Shown in pieces: positions 10,101-18,222 of a stretch of DNA of 64,000 nucleotides. The first letter of the stretch is position 1. Every line of letters starts with the position of its first letter. The DNA comes from Ancrocorticia sp052089425 (lineage in GTDB: Bacteria; Actinomycetota; Actinomycetes; Actinomycetales; Actinomycetaceae): NCBI RefSeq assembly GCF_052089425.1, contig NZ_JBQCZW010000006.1, forward strand, positions 18,171 to 82,170, in the 5' to 3' direction. The translations under genes were made by a program, and so were the position numbers. A model generated the notes under the pieces. That model saw only the letters and a program-made list of their open reading frames with translations, had not been told where the DNA came from and ran no database searches.

Positions 10101-10548
10101 TATCCCCCATCACCGCCTCACCCAACAGGTTGATGTTGAGACGGGACCCATCATCACGCAGCGCCTCGATCGCACCTCCCAGCTTCTCAGGCGTGGCATC
10201 CACAACCAGATCGCCCACAAGCGTGGAGAACACCTTCTGGGCGGCAGCGGCCGCGAGTGCCGGGGCACCTGGGGCGATGGAGCCACCGATCTTCGCGGGA
10301 GCGGAGAGCCATGCGGGCAGGAAGGAGACGTTGCGTGAAGCGAGCTTCTTCAGGTTGTGTGAGGCAACCTTCGGATCCTCCGGCCGAATTACACCGTCCA
10401 CGAATGAAACGGTGTAATCCAGCCCGTCCTCATGGTGAAGTACATCGGCCAGAAGGGCCGCGGCGCGGGAATTCGGGTAAGCCTTCGAAGCTTCGATCCA
10501 GGCGTTTGCCTGATCGATCGAACGCTCAATGAGCTGCAACGTCATCAT
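7138..10548 (-). CDS. putA: Bifunctional proline dehydrogenase / L-glutamate gamma-semialdehyde dehydrogenase
   Basis: Two-step oxidation of proline to glutamate. The 1136-residue protein has an FAD-dependent proline dehydrogenase barrel in the first 450 residues (for example VRLVKGANLSMELVDA and the late RRLEENSAPDNFMSN). An aldehyde dehydrogenase domain spans about 500-960, with FAETSGKNAVI and the catalytic Cys in GHAGQKCSAA. A further 170-residue C-terminal extension follows. There is no N-terminal ribbon-helix-helix, so this is not the autorepressing enterobacterial form. Two adjacent ATGs (10548, 10545) follow AAAGGA; either could be used. It is a single gene between two convergent or unrelated neighbours. 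Confidence 0.95.
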   Translation of the reverse strand: MMTLQLIERSIDQANAWIEASKAYPNSRAAALLADVLHHEDGLDYTVSFVDGVIRPEDPKVASHNLKKLASRNVSFLPAWLSAPAKIGGSIAPGAPALAAAAAQKVFSTLVGDLVVDATPEKLGGAIEALRDDGSRLNINLLGEAVMGDKEAERRMAATRELIERPDVDYVSLKVSSVIGPHAPYGHRAAVANAVEKLLPVFRLGAATGTFINLDMEEYKDLDLTIDVFTNILDRDELLTYRAGIVLQAYLPDARGRLADLTEWAHERRERGGAPIKVRLVKGANLSMELVDAVIHGWELTVEPSKVATDANYMAVLSDALVPERLDSVNIGVAGMNLYTLSYALTLMEDRGIPLDGRVDVEMLAGMATPQSRAVRDAIGPLLFYVPVVRPTEYDVAVAYLVRRLEENSAPDNFMSNVFDLDKDSVRDHEADTFRAAADLMASDALHFGPNRLQDRHIPATIADGFDNAPDTDPSLMANIEWAEDIAGRMKSSTLGSGIVDLISTPEEIDQAIAKVRRAQVTWAQKSGAERGAVLRAVGQGLEKHRGDLIEVAGSEAGKLFDQGDVEVSEATDFALYYASLAEQLDSLEGATYSPVQATLVTPPWNFPMAIPAGGALAALAAGSGVLFKPAYLTRRTGALLAQIMWEAGVPRDLLALIDLDRAHSSTLGEQLVRQADQVILTGSTETAERFRSWRPDLRLFAETSGKNAVIVTAQADMDLAVKDVVTSAFGHAGQKCSAASLVILVGSAGFSKRFQRQLVDSVRSLKLGYPWDLSTQMGPCVEEPHGKLLNGLTQLGPGEKWVIKPERVDDKLWSPGVRTGVQPGSEYHMTEYFGPILGIMRADTLEEAVEWQNAVDFGLTAGIHSLDSDEIGYWLDNVEAGNVYVNRTITGAIVRRQPFGGWKRSSVGAGTKAGGPNYLIGLGHVEPDFTAELPKQIHIASDVLRKARNVASTMSFIDQERFVRIIRGMDGARESEFSQVHDPSQLGVEKNCFRYRPAKGVIIRLSEGGNLGDLLALAAGALSVGCSFQISTFAPLSRQMAEYLGAVPVTVESDAAFEQYMAAHRTTPDGMRIRLVEGDATRLAEAVEGSIDVAIYSDPITASGRVELLPFVFEQAVSATNHRFGNSTRLLDGVL

Positions 10549-10633
10549 GCTGTCCTTTCTGGTTTGCTACCCCACCAGACTAGCCGACGCACAGGCACAG
10601 ATTTGACCAGAAGTCCCGCCTACTCGCGCGTAA

Positions 10634-12091
10634 CTAGTGGAAGAAGTGACGCGATCCCGTGAGGTACATTGTCACCCCGGCCTCAGCCGCAGCTGCAATC
10701 ACTTCGTCATCGCGGATGGAGCCTCCGGGCTGCACAACGGCGCGAATTCCGGCCGCCGCCAGCACCTGGAATCCATCGGCAAACGGGAAGAAGGCATCGG
10801 AGGCAGCAACGGAACCATGTGCCCGCTCCCCCGCCCGCTCCACGGCCAGCCGGCACGAATCCACGCGGTTGACCTGCCCCATGCCCACACCAACGGTGGC
10901 CCCGCCGGAGGCCAGAAGGATTGCATTGGACTTGACGGCCCGAACGGTGCGCCATGCGAAGGCCAGATCGGCAAGGGTGGCCGCATCGGCGGCCTGCCCG
11001 GCCGCGAGCGTCCAGTTCGCCGGATCGTCCCCGGGGGCCTGAAGGCGATCGCGTTCCTGAACCAGCATGCCGCCGCTGATGGGATGGTAATCGAAGGCTG
11101 GCTGATCGTTCACTACGTCAAGAATCCGCAGGTTCTTCTTGGTCTGGAGCAGCTCGAGAGCTTCTGGGGCATACGAGGGGGCGGCAATCACCTCGGTAAA
11201 AATCGGCTTGACCTGCTGCGCCAGCTCTAAACTGACCTCGCGGTTCGTAGCAATCACCCCGCCGTAGGCGGACACGGGATCGCATGCGTGGGCCAGACGA
11301 TGCGCCTCGGCCACGTCCGCTCCCACGGCCACCCCGCACGGATTAGCGTGCTTGATGATGGCCACGCAGGGTTCACTGTGGTCCCACGCCGCACGGATCG
11401 CCGCATCCGTATCCTGATAGTTGTTGTAGCTCATCTCCTTGCCACCCAACTGCTGCGCGTTCGCCAGCCCGGCGCTACCTGAGGCAAACACACCGGCGCC
11501 CTGATGCGGGTTTTCGCCGTACCGGAGCGGCTTGCTCATCCACCCGGCCACCGCCATATCGTAGGCCGCCGTGTGCGCGAACGCCTCGGCCGCGAGTTGG
11601 GCCCGGAATTCGTCCGTGAATTGCCCGTCCGATACCGCGTGGAGGACGTTGGGATATTGATGAGGATCGACGACGACGGCAACGCTCGCGTGGTTCTTTG
11701 CCGCCGCTCGGACCATGGTTGGTCCGCCAATATCGATCTGCTCAATGCATTCTGCCGAGCTGGCCCCACTCGCAACAGTTTCCTCGAACGGGTACAGATT
11801 CACGATCACCAGATCGATCGGCTCAATCCCCAGCTCGGCCATCTGGGCCGCGTGTGTATCCCGCTTGGCCAGAATGCCGCCGTGGATCTTCGGATGCAGC
11901 GTCTTGACGCGGCCGTCGAAGCATTCGGGAAAGCCAGTGACGTCCTCAACGGGAGTGACCGGCACGCCGGCTGCGGCGATCGCCTTGGCTGTTGACCCGG
12001 TGGAAATGATGTCCCATCCAGCGCCCTGAAGCCCGGCTGCTAGTTCTTCCAAGCCCTGCTTGTCATAAACGGAAATGAGTGCCTTTGGCAT
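10634..12091 (-). CDS. purH: Bifunctional AICAR formyltransferase / IMP cyclohydrolase
   Basis: Catalyses the last two steps of de novo IMP synthesis. The 485-residue protein has an N-terminal IMP cyclohydrolase domain (ALISVYDKQGL, GRVKTLHPKIHGG) and a C-terminal transformylase domain with the catalytic KHANPCG motif near residue 245. It is slightly shorter than the 520-residue norm, but both domains look complete. AAAGG precedes the ATG. It lies 90 bp downstream of purN on the same strand, so DUF6350-purN-purH probably form one transcription unit, as is usual in actinobacteria. Confidence 0.96.
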   Translation of the reverse strand: MPKALISVYDKQGLEELAAGLQGAGWDIISTGSTAKAIAAAGVPVTPVEDVTGFPECFDGRVKTLHPKIHGGILAKRDTHAAQMAELGIEPIDLVIVNLYPFEETVASGASSAECIEQIDIGGPTMVRAAAKNHASVAVVVDPHQYPNVLHAVSDGQFTDEFRAQLAAEAFAHTAAYDMAVAGWMSKPLRYGENPHQGAGVFASGSAGLANAQQLGGKEMSYNNYQDTDAAIRAAWDHSEPCVAIIKHANPCGVAVGADVAEAHRLAHACDPVSAYGGVIATNREVSLELAQQVKPIFTEVIAAPSYAPEALELLQTKKNLRILDVVNDQPAFDYHPISGGMLVQERDRLQAPGDDPANWTLAAGQAADAATLADLAFAWRTVRAVKSNAILLASGGATVGVGMGQVNRVDSCRLAVERAGERAHGSVAASDAFFPFADGFQVLAAAGIRAVVQPGGSIRDDEVIAAAAEAGVTMYLTGSRHFFH

Positions 12092-12182
12092 GATCTACCT
12101 TTCATGCCCAGGCGCGCGGCTTGTTCGTCATGCCGCTCCCCGATGGTAACCATCTTCTACGCCAGTCGCGGCCGGAATCAGT

Positions 12183-12812
12183 CTAGCAAAGTCCGGCCTT
12201 GCGGCCCTCCATCCACCAGCCCTGACGAGACATGGCGCCTACCACACTGACTAGCTGTTCGCGTTCCACGGTTTTGATGCGGTCCAAGAGGGACGCTTCG
12301 TCGTCGTCGTCAAAAACCGGGCACGTGACCTGCGCTAGAATCGCGCCGGTATCCATCCCCGGATCCACGATAAACAGGGTGGCGCCGCTGATCTTGACCC
12401 CGTGCGCGAGTGCGTCCGCTGGGCCGTGGACACCCGGGAAGGCCGGGAGCAGTGCGTTATGCGTATTGATCACGCGGCCGGGGAAGGCCGTGAGAACCTG
12501 AGGCCCTACGAGCTTCAAGAAGCCGGCCAACACCACAAGGTCAGGGGAGAACTCCCCCACCTTCACAGCAAGCGCGCCGTCCCACTCCTCGCGGTTCGGG
12601 TAGGCTCCCAGCTTCTCCACGAAGGTGGGAATTCCCGCCGATTCGGCTATCTCGAGGCCGCGGGTGCCCTCACGGTCCGCGCCAACGGCCACGATCTGGG
12701 CTCCGAAGGCAGGATCGGCGCTGGCCTCCAGCAGGGCCTGCATGTTCGAACCGGCGCCGGACACCATGACAACAAGGCGGGCTGGACTTGCACACGTATG
12801 CAGCTGCTTCAC
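12183..12812 (-). CDS. purN: Phosphoribosylglycinamide formyltransferase 1
   Basis: Transfers a formyl group from 10-formyl-THF to GAR in purine synthesis. Length of 209 residues is normal. Visible motifs are the GAGSNMQALLEA loop near the start, the active-site stretch INTHNALLPAFPGVHG (Asn-x-His; family members usually have HPS where this has HNA), and DPGMDTGAILAQ with the catalytic Asp. An acidic run FDDDDEAS is encoded by a copy of the GAC-repeat word discussed in the findings. The GTG start overlaps the stop of the upstream membrane gene by 4 bp (GTGA), so translation is probably coupled. Confidence 0.94.
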   Translation of the reverse strand: MKQLHTCASPARLVVMVSGAGSNMQALLEASADPAFGAQIVAVGADREGTRGLEIAESAGIPTFVEKLGAYPNREEWDGALAVKVGEFSPDLVVLAGFLKLVGPQVLTAFPGRVINTHNALLPAFPGVHGPADALAHGVKISGATLFIVDPGMDTGAILAQVTCPVFDDDDEASLLDRIKTVEREQLVSVVGAMSRQGWWMEGRKAGLC

Positions 12813-13909
12813 TCGGGCAGGCTATCATCCTTGCTGCGGCTTTCGCGGATCTTCTCAACGGTGGGCCGGAAAAGCAGGCCCAGTAAAAGGCCTCCGCCCG
12901 CTTCGGCGGCCAACACAATGCCGAACAACGGCGGCACGATGCCCACGGCTGTCATACGGCCCGGACCGATACCGCCGCTGGCCAACGCCCCCACCAACGC
13001 GGTGGAGATCAGGATGATCAGGAAAGCGATCCCGCCATCACGAGCGCTCTCCTTGAGGGACGGCTTGGTGCGCCACAGGCCGATGCCGATGCCGCAGGCA
13101 ATAGGAAGGGCGATGATCCATGGAAGGGTGAGATCCGGAGTGGGCAGCGCCCCCAGAATAGGGAGGGCGGGCAGCGGGGCGGCGCTCACGCCGAACGGCG
13201 AAAACGCGGTACCTTCACCCACCGCGAAGCCCACACCAGACACGTAAGCCAGCGCCCAGATGAGCACGTTGGGCAGGAACAGGAGTTGCGCGATCGCGAA
13301 CACCACAGTGGATAGGCCGCCCAGAAGGTAATAGTTCTGGATCTCCTGCACGCGATCCCAGCCGGTCACAAGGCTCACCGCAAGCGCTCCGATAGCTAGG
13401 CCGCTCAGCGCCAGCATGACTGGCCACGTGATAGCCCACGCGCGCGACAGCCACGGCGGCTTCGGCCGTGCCAAGAGCCCGCATATTACCGTGATCACGG
13501 CGGCGCCTAGGCCACCCAACGCGGGGATCGAACCGGGAAGGCCGATCAGCCCGATGAGCGTAGTGACGAGGAATGCGGCGAGGCCGCTGATGCCAATATC
13601 GAGCCACCCGGTGATCTCGTAACGGCGCATCCATCGGTAGATGGCGAAGCCGAACACGGCGCTCACCAGAAGGGGCATCATCCCGATCGTGGCCCCGCCG
13701 ATCTCCAGTGGACCGCCGAATGCCAAGAGCCACAGCGATGTTCCCAAGCGCGCCGAATCCTGCCACGTCACCGCGCTGAGTGCGGGGGACGATGCCGTGA
13801 CCGTGTAGCAAAGGATGGCCACAAGCGCGGTGGCAATCCAGCTAAACACGATGGGCTGAATGACGGCCGTAACGGCTGCGAAGGTCCTGCGAGGATAGTC
13901 GGTACTCAT
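12809..13909 (-). CDS. DUF6350 family integral membrane protein
   Basis: A strongly hydrophobic protein of 366 residues with about eight to ten membrane segments and no soluble catalytic domain. Its position directly upstream of purN, with a 4-bp overlap, is the standard actinobacterial location of DUF6350 proteins, some of which are named cell-division protein PerM. I chose the ATG at 13909 (MSTDYPRRTF), preceded at a distance by GAAAGGG; an ATG 24 codons upstream (13981) would add a charged tail. The function is unknown. The purine link may be only transcriptional. Confidence 0.75.
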   Translation of the reverse strand: MSTDYPRRTFAAVTAVIQPIVFSWIATALVAILCYTVTASSPALSAVTWQDSARLGTSLWLLAFGGPLEIGGATIGMMPLLVSAVFGFAIYRWMRRYEITGWLDIGISGLAAFLVTTLIGLIGLPGSIPALGGLGAAVITVICGLLARPKPPWLSRAWAITWPVMLALSGLAIGALAVSLVTGWDRVQEIQNYYLLGGLSTVVFAIAQLLFLPNVLIWALAYVSGVGFAVGEGTAFSPFGVSAAPLPALPILGALPTPDLTLPWIIALPIACGIGIGLWRTKPSLKESARDGGIAFLIILISTALVGALASGGIGPGRMTAVGIVPPLFGIVLAAEAGGGLLLGLLFRPTVEKIRESRSKDDSLPE

Positions 13910-14040
13910 CGGTTCTAATGGTTCCCTTTCAACAGCTGTGCGGACCCCATGTTGCCGCGGCGTGTCGCGAAAGAGCCGCATGCTCGAACTCTCGTGAACT
14001 CATCGTATTAACTGACTCGAAACTCTAGAATCGTTTTGTG

Positions 14041-14078
14041 TGACCTAGGAGGTCATGTGACACAGCACGGTCTATGAT
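14041..14078 (+). promoter_or_regulatory. Inverted repeat and -10-like box upstream of nagBA
   Basis: TGACCTAGGAGGTCA at 14041-14055 has perfect 6-bp arms around AGG. TATGAT at 14073-14078 resembles a -10 box about 40 bases before the nagB ATG. The repeat would overlap the -35 region, the usual place for a repressor of amino-sugar genes. No regulator gene is adjacent, so the protein that binds is unknown. Confidence 0.4.
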
Positions 14079-14118
14079 CGCCGGACTGACTCAGTGTTCA
14101 AAGTACAGAAGGTGGATT

Positions 14119-14868
14119 ATGCACATCGGTATCTTCCCATCGAGCGACGAGGCAGCCAAAGCTGCAGCTCAGATCGTCATCGATCATCCCCACGACACTC
14201 TCGGGGTGGCAACAGGTTCCACGCCTCTCGGCCTGTACGCGCAGTTGAGGGAGGCGTGGGCACGGGGCAGCTTTTCTGCGACGTCCGCCTACGCACTTGA
14301 CGAATACGTGGGGTTGGATGGAGAACACCCGGAGCTCTACCGCAACGTTCTGCGCCGTGAACTCTTGGGACAGACGGGGCTAACCGAGGCCACCCTGCAC
14401 ACTCCCGATGGCTTGGCGGATGATCCCCATGCAGCTGCCCGCGCCTACGATGGCGCAGTACACGCGGCGGGCGTTGACCTGCAGATCTTGGGGCTGGGTT
14501 CCGATGGGCACATCGGGTTCAACGAACCGGGCGGATCCCTCGTTTCCCGCACGCGTGTTGAGGTTCTGGCTTCCTCCACGAAGCGCGACAACTCCCGATA
14601 CTTCGGGGATGATCCCGATGCCGTGCCAAGCACCTGTATCACTCAGGGACTCGGCACCATCATGGAAGCGAAGGTGCTCCTGCTCATGGCCTTCGGCTCT
14701 GGGAAGGCCGAGGCAGTTGGCCAGCTCGTCGAAGGGCCGATCAGTGCCTCGTGGCCCTGCACCATCATGCAGATGCATCCCAACGTCTATGTGCTCACGG
14801 ATGAGGAGGCGGCGCGCCGGCTGCGCTTCGCCGATCTGTACCGCGAGCGCTGGGATGGGCTGTCATGA
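14119..14868 (+). CDS. nagB: Glucosamine-6-phosphate deaminase
   Basis: Converts glucosamine 6-phosphate to fructose 6-phosphate and ammonia. It has 249 residues. Motifs: GVATGSTPLGLY (phosphate loop), ALDEYVGL with the catalytic Asp, and GLGSDGHIGFNEPG with the Asp-His pair. The start at 14119 (MHIGIF) has AAGGTGG a few bases upstream; the longer reading from 14074 lacks support. Its TGA overlaps the ATG of nagA by 4 bp, so the two enzymes form a two-gene operon acting in sequence on N-acetylglucosamine 6-phosphate. Confidence 0.95.
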   Translation: MHIGIFPSSDEAAKAAAQIVIDHPHDTLGVATGSTPLGLYAQLREAWARGSFSATSAYALDEYVGLDGEHPELYRNVLRRELLGQTGLTEATLHTPDGLADDPHAAARAYDGAVHAAGVDLQILGLGSDGHIGFNEPGGSLVSRTRVEVLASSTKRDNSRYFGDDPDAVPSTCITQGLGTIMEAKVLLLMAFGSGKAEAVGQLVEGPISASWPCTIMQMHPNVYVLTDEEAARRLRFADLYRERWDGLS

Positions 14869-16061
14869 GTGAGTCCGGAGCCCCTGCCAGCGGACGCAGA
14901 TTTGACGGACTGGTGCTGGACGGCTACGGAAACGTGGCTGGTCATGGCCTCGTGCTGGACGGCGAGGGGCGGATTCGGGAGATCATTCGAGCCGATGGCC
15001 CCGCCCCCGCCGGCTACATCATTCCCGGGCTCGTGGATCTGCACTGCCACGGAGGCGGCGGCACCTCCTTCCCCGATGATCTTGAGCCGGAGGCGATAGC
15101 GCGTGGCATCGAGGCCCACCGAAACGCGGGCACCACTGCGCTCGTGGCATCCCTCGTGTCCATGGTTGATCCATTGCCCGCCATCCGTGCACTCGTTCCC
15201 TTCTGCCAGAGTGGGGAGCTGGCCGGAATCCACATGGAGGGGCCGTTCGTCTCCCCACACAAGGCAGGCGCACAGAATCCTGAGGCGATCAGGGACGGCA
15301 ACCTTGCGGAGCTCGAGACCTGGCTACGGGCCGGCGACGGCTGGATCCGGACCATGACGGTAGCCCCGGAAATCCCTCACGCCGCCGAGGTAGCCGCGAT
15401 GCTTCTAGCTCACGGTGCCAAACCCTCTTGGGGCCACACGAGCGCCACGGCGGATCAGGCAGCTCAGGCGATGGCGGGTGTTGTTCAGGAAGCCTCCCAC
15501 TCAGCCACAATTCGCCAAACCGCCACGCACCTATTCAACGCCATGCCGCCGCTGTCCCATCGCGCTCCGGGGCCGGTGCGCGAGTTCATTCAGGGTGCCA
15601 AACGCGGTGAGATCAGCGTGGAGCTCATTGCCGATGGCGTACATCTGGCGCCCGAGCTCGTGGAGGATCTGGTGGACTATCTGGATCTCGCGGGAACCGC
15701 AGTGTTCGTCACGGACGCGATGGCCGCGGCTGGGATGCCAGAGGGGGCCTATCAACTGGGCGGACTGGACGTAGAGGTCAAGGATGGTGCAGCCCGGCTG
15801 GCTGGCAGCTCCACGATCGCTGGCGGATGTTCCAAGCTTTCGGATCAGGTGGCTCTCATGGGCCAGCGCGGGGCGCTCAGCCTCCCGCAGATTGTCCGCG
15901 CAACCGTATCGGGGCCAGTTCGCGCTGCCTCGCTGCTGCGCGAGGGTCGGGCAGCCAAGGGTGTCACCCTGACATACGAGATCGGCGTCAAGCCCAATGC
16001 CGTGGTGCTTGACGCCGATTTTCGGGTGGTTCAGGTTATCCGCGAAGGAGTAGTTCTCTAG
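14865..16061 (+). CDS. nagA: N-acetylglucosamine-6-phosphate deacetylase
   Basis: Removes acetate from GlcNAc-6-phosphate, supplying the substrate for NagB. The 398-residue amidohydrolase has the metal-site motifs DLHCHGGGG, GIHMEGPF, GHTSATADQA and THLFNAMPPL, and the catalytic Asp in VTDAMAAAG. Length is normal. Its 3' end overlaps the convergent sucD gene by 26 bp, leaving no room for a separate terminator. No PTS or ABC GlcNAc transporter lies in the window. Confidence 0.95.
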   Translation: MSESGAPASGRRFDGLVLDGYGNVAGHGLVLDGEGRIREIIRADGPAPAGYIIPGLVDLHCHGGGGTSFPDDLEPEAIARGIEAHRNAGTTALVASLVSMVDPLPAIRALVPFCQSGELAGIHMEGPFVSPHKAGAQNPEAIRDGNLAELETWLRAGDGWIRTMTVAPEIPHAAEVAAMLLAHGAKPSWGHTSATADQAAQAMAGVVQEASHSATIRQTATHLFNAMPPLSHRAPGPVREFIQGAKRGEISVELIADGVHLAPELVEDLVDYLDLAGTAVFVTDAMAAAGMPEGAYQLGGLDVEVKDGAARLAGSSTIAGGCSKLSDQVALMGQRGALSLPQIVRATVSGPVRAASLLREGRAAKGVTLTYEIGVKPNAVVLDADFRVVQVIREGVVL

Positions 16062-16959
16062 CAATCTGAGCACTCTGGCTGGGTGTGCGGCCCACCTTCA
16101 CGCCCACGGCCTCCAACGCTTCCTGCTTGGCGGCAGCTGTCCCCGCCGAACCCGAAACGATCGCGCCGGCATGGCCCATCGTCTTACCCTCCGGGGCGGT
16201 GAATCCCGCAACATAGCCAACAACCGGCTTGGTCACGTGTTCACTGATGTAGGCGGCTGCCCGCTCTTCTGCGTCTCCACCGATTTCCCCGATCATGAGG
16301 ATCAGCTCGGTGTCAGGATCTGCTTCGAACGCTTCGAGTGCATCGATGTGGGTAGTCCCAATCACCGGGTCTCCCCCGATGCCGATGCAGGTGGTGAAGC
16401 CGATATCGGACAGTTCGTGCATCATCTGGTACGTGAGCGTGCCTGATTTGGACACAAGGCCGATCTTGCCGGAACCCGTAATGTCCGCCGGGGTGATGCC
16501 CACATTGGACTCCCCCGGCGTGATGATGCCAGGGCAGTTCGGACCAATCAGGCGTACGCCCTTGTGAGCCGCGTACGTGTAGAACTCGGAGGAATCGGCC
16601 ACCGGTATACCCTCGGTGATGATGACAACCAGCTCCATGGCCGCATCCACGGCCTCGATCACTGCACTCTTGGCGTGAGCGGGCGGAACGAAGATCACCG
16701 AAACGCTGGCGCCGGTTTGAGCCTTAGCATCGGCCACCGTGCCAAACACGGGAACCGAAATGGTTCCCGCATCGCGGCTTTCAGCGCCCGGCCCAACAGG
16801 AACAACATCGAATTCTACGGACGTTCCCGCTTTGCGTGGGTTTACTCCGCCAACAATCGCGGTGCCAGAACCAAGCATGCGGCGCGTGTGCTTTTGGCCC
16901 TCAGAGCCCGTCATCCCTTGGACGATCACTCGGGACTGCGCATTGAGAAAAATGGACAT
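16036..16959 (-). CDS. sucD: Succinyl-CoA synthetase alpha subunit
   Basis: Alpha subunit of the TCA-cycle enzyme that interconverts succinyl-CoA and succinate with NTP formation. It has 307 residues: a CoA-binding Rossmann domain at the N-terminus (VIVQGMTGSEGQKHTRRML) and a ligase domain with the phosphohistidine loop GHAGAIVSGSAGTA near residue 247. It starts two bases after the sucC stop with AAGGGAGA upstream, so the subunits are co-translated. The C-terminus runs into the 3' end of nagA on the other strand. Confidence 0.96.
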   Translation of the reverse strand: MSIFLNAQSRVIVQGMTGSEGQKHTRRMLGSGTAIVGGVNPRKAGTSVEFDVVPVGPGAESRDAGTISVPVFGTVADAKAQTGASVSVIFVPPAHAKSAVIEAVDAAMELVVIITEGIPVADSSEFYTYAAHKGVRLIGPNCPGIITPGESNVGITPADITGSGKIGLVSKSGTLTYQMMHELSDIGFTTCIGIGGDPVIGTTHIDALEAFEADPDTELILMIGEIGGDAEERAAAYISEHVTKPVVGYVAGFTAPEGKTMGHAGAIVSGSAGTAAAKQEALEAVGVKVGRTPSQSAQIARELLLRG

Positions 16960-16961
16960 GC

Positions 16962-18128
16962 TTATTCTCCCTTACCGGCTAGCTTCGCTGCCTCGGCCGC
17001 GGCCTCATCCATGGTGGCGATAATTGTGACGAGTGGATGCTCGGCGTCACGGAGGATGCTCAGGCCCTCCTCAACCGAATTGCCATCAAGGCGCACCACA
17101 ATGGGCTTGCTGGCCTGATCTCCAAGGAGTTCGAGCGCACCGACAATTCCGCGCGCCACTTCATCGCACGCTGTGATACCTCCAAATACGTTAACCAAAA
17201 CGGAACGCACTTCGGGGTCCGAGAGGATAACGCTCAGGCCGTTGGACATGACCTCAGCTGAGGCACCGCCACCAATATCAAGGAAGTTGGCCGGGCCTAC
17301 CCCGTAGGCTTCGCCTGCGTAGGCCACCACATCCAGAGTGGACATGACCAATCCCGCGCCGTTTCCGATCACTCCTACTTCGCCGGAGAGCTTGACGTAG
17401 TTGAGGCCGAGTTCGCTCGCGCGGGCCTCAAGGGGATCTTCTTCGGCTTTGTCCACCAGATCGGCGTGCTCCGGGTGGCGGAAGGACGCATTGGAATCCA
17501 AGCTCACCTTGCCGTCCAGTGCGATGATCTCCCCATCTGCTGTCTGGACCAGCGGGTTCACTTCCACCAGCGTGGCATCCTCGCCCTTGTAGGTGTCCCA
17601 CAGCTTCTGGATCACGGGGATCACGCGATCGGCCACATCAGCCTCAAAGCCTGCCTCGGTCACGATCTTTCGCGCCGTGGCGTCATCAATTCCAGTGAGG
17701 GGATCTACGGCCACACGGGCTAGAGCTTCGGGCCGTTCGGCCGCCAGCTGCTCGATCTCCACCCCGCCTTCTACCGAACACATCGCCAAGTAGCGCCGCT
17801 GCGAGCGATCCAGCAGAACTGAGAAATAGTATTCGTTGGCAATATCGGCCCCGGCGGCAACCAGCACGCGATGAACCGTGTGCCCTTTGATGTCCATGCC
17901 CAAGATCGCTTCAGCGGCCTGCCGAGCTTCATCTGGGTTGCGGGCAAGCTTGACGCCGCCCGCCTTTCCGCGTCCACCTGTCTTGACCTGCGCTTTGACA
18001 ACCACTAGGCCGCCTAGCTGCTGTGCCGCCTGTGCTGCTTGATCGGGGGTGCTCGCTACCACTCCGTCAAGCACGGGAACGCCGTGCTTTTCAAAGAGGT
18101 CACGCGCTTGGTACTCGTAGAGATCCAC
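16962..18128 (-). CDS. sucC: Succinyl-CoA synthetase beta subunit
   Basis: Beta (ATP-grasp) subunit partnering the adjacent sucD product. The 388 residues match the family. N-terminal MDLYEYQARDLFEKHGVPV, KAQVKTGGRGKAGGVKLA in the nucleotide site, and the C-terminal GGITACDEVARGI phosphate-binding segment are all present. It starts with GTG, with GAAAGGA about ten bases upstream. sucC-sucD form a two-gene operon. Confidence 0.96.
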   Translation of the reverse strand: MDLYEYQARDLFEKHGVPVLDGVVASTPDQAAQAAQQLGGLVVVKAQVKTGGRGKAGGVKLARNPDEARQAAEAILGMDIKGHTVHRVLVAAGADIANEYYFSVLLDRSQRRYLAMCSVEGGVEIEQLAAERPEALARVAVDPLTGIDDATARKIVTEAGFEADVADRVIPVIQKLWDTYKGEDATLVEVNPLVQTADGEIIALDGKVSLDSNASFRHPEHADLVDKAEEDPLEARASELGLNYVKLSGEVGVIGNGAGLVMSTLDVVAYAGEAYGVGPANFLDIGGGASAEVMSNGLSVILSDPEVRSVLVNVFGGITACDEVARGIVGALELLGDQASKPIVVRLDGNSVEEGLSILRDAEHPLVTIIATMDEAAAEAAKLAGKGE

Positions 18129-18222
18129 TCGCAGTATCCTTTCCTCGGTCGGATTTCCCCTGCCGAAATCTCGACGTCAAGATACTTTGAGTGTACCCAA
18201 CATTTCGCGCAGTTACTAAACT

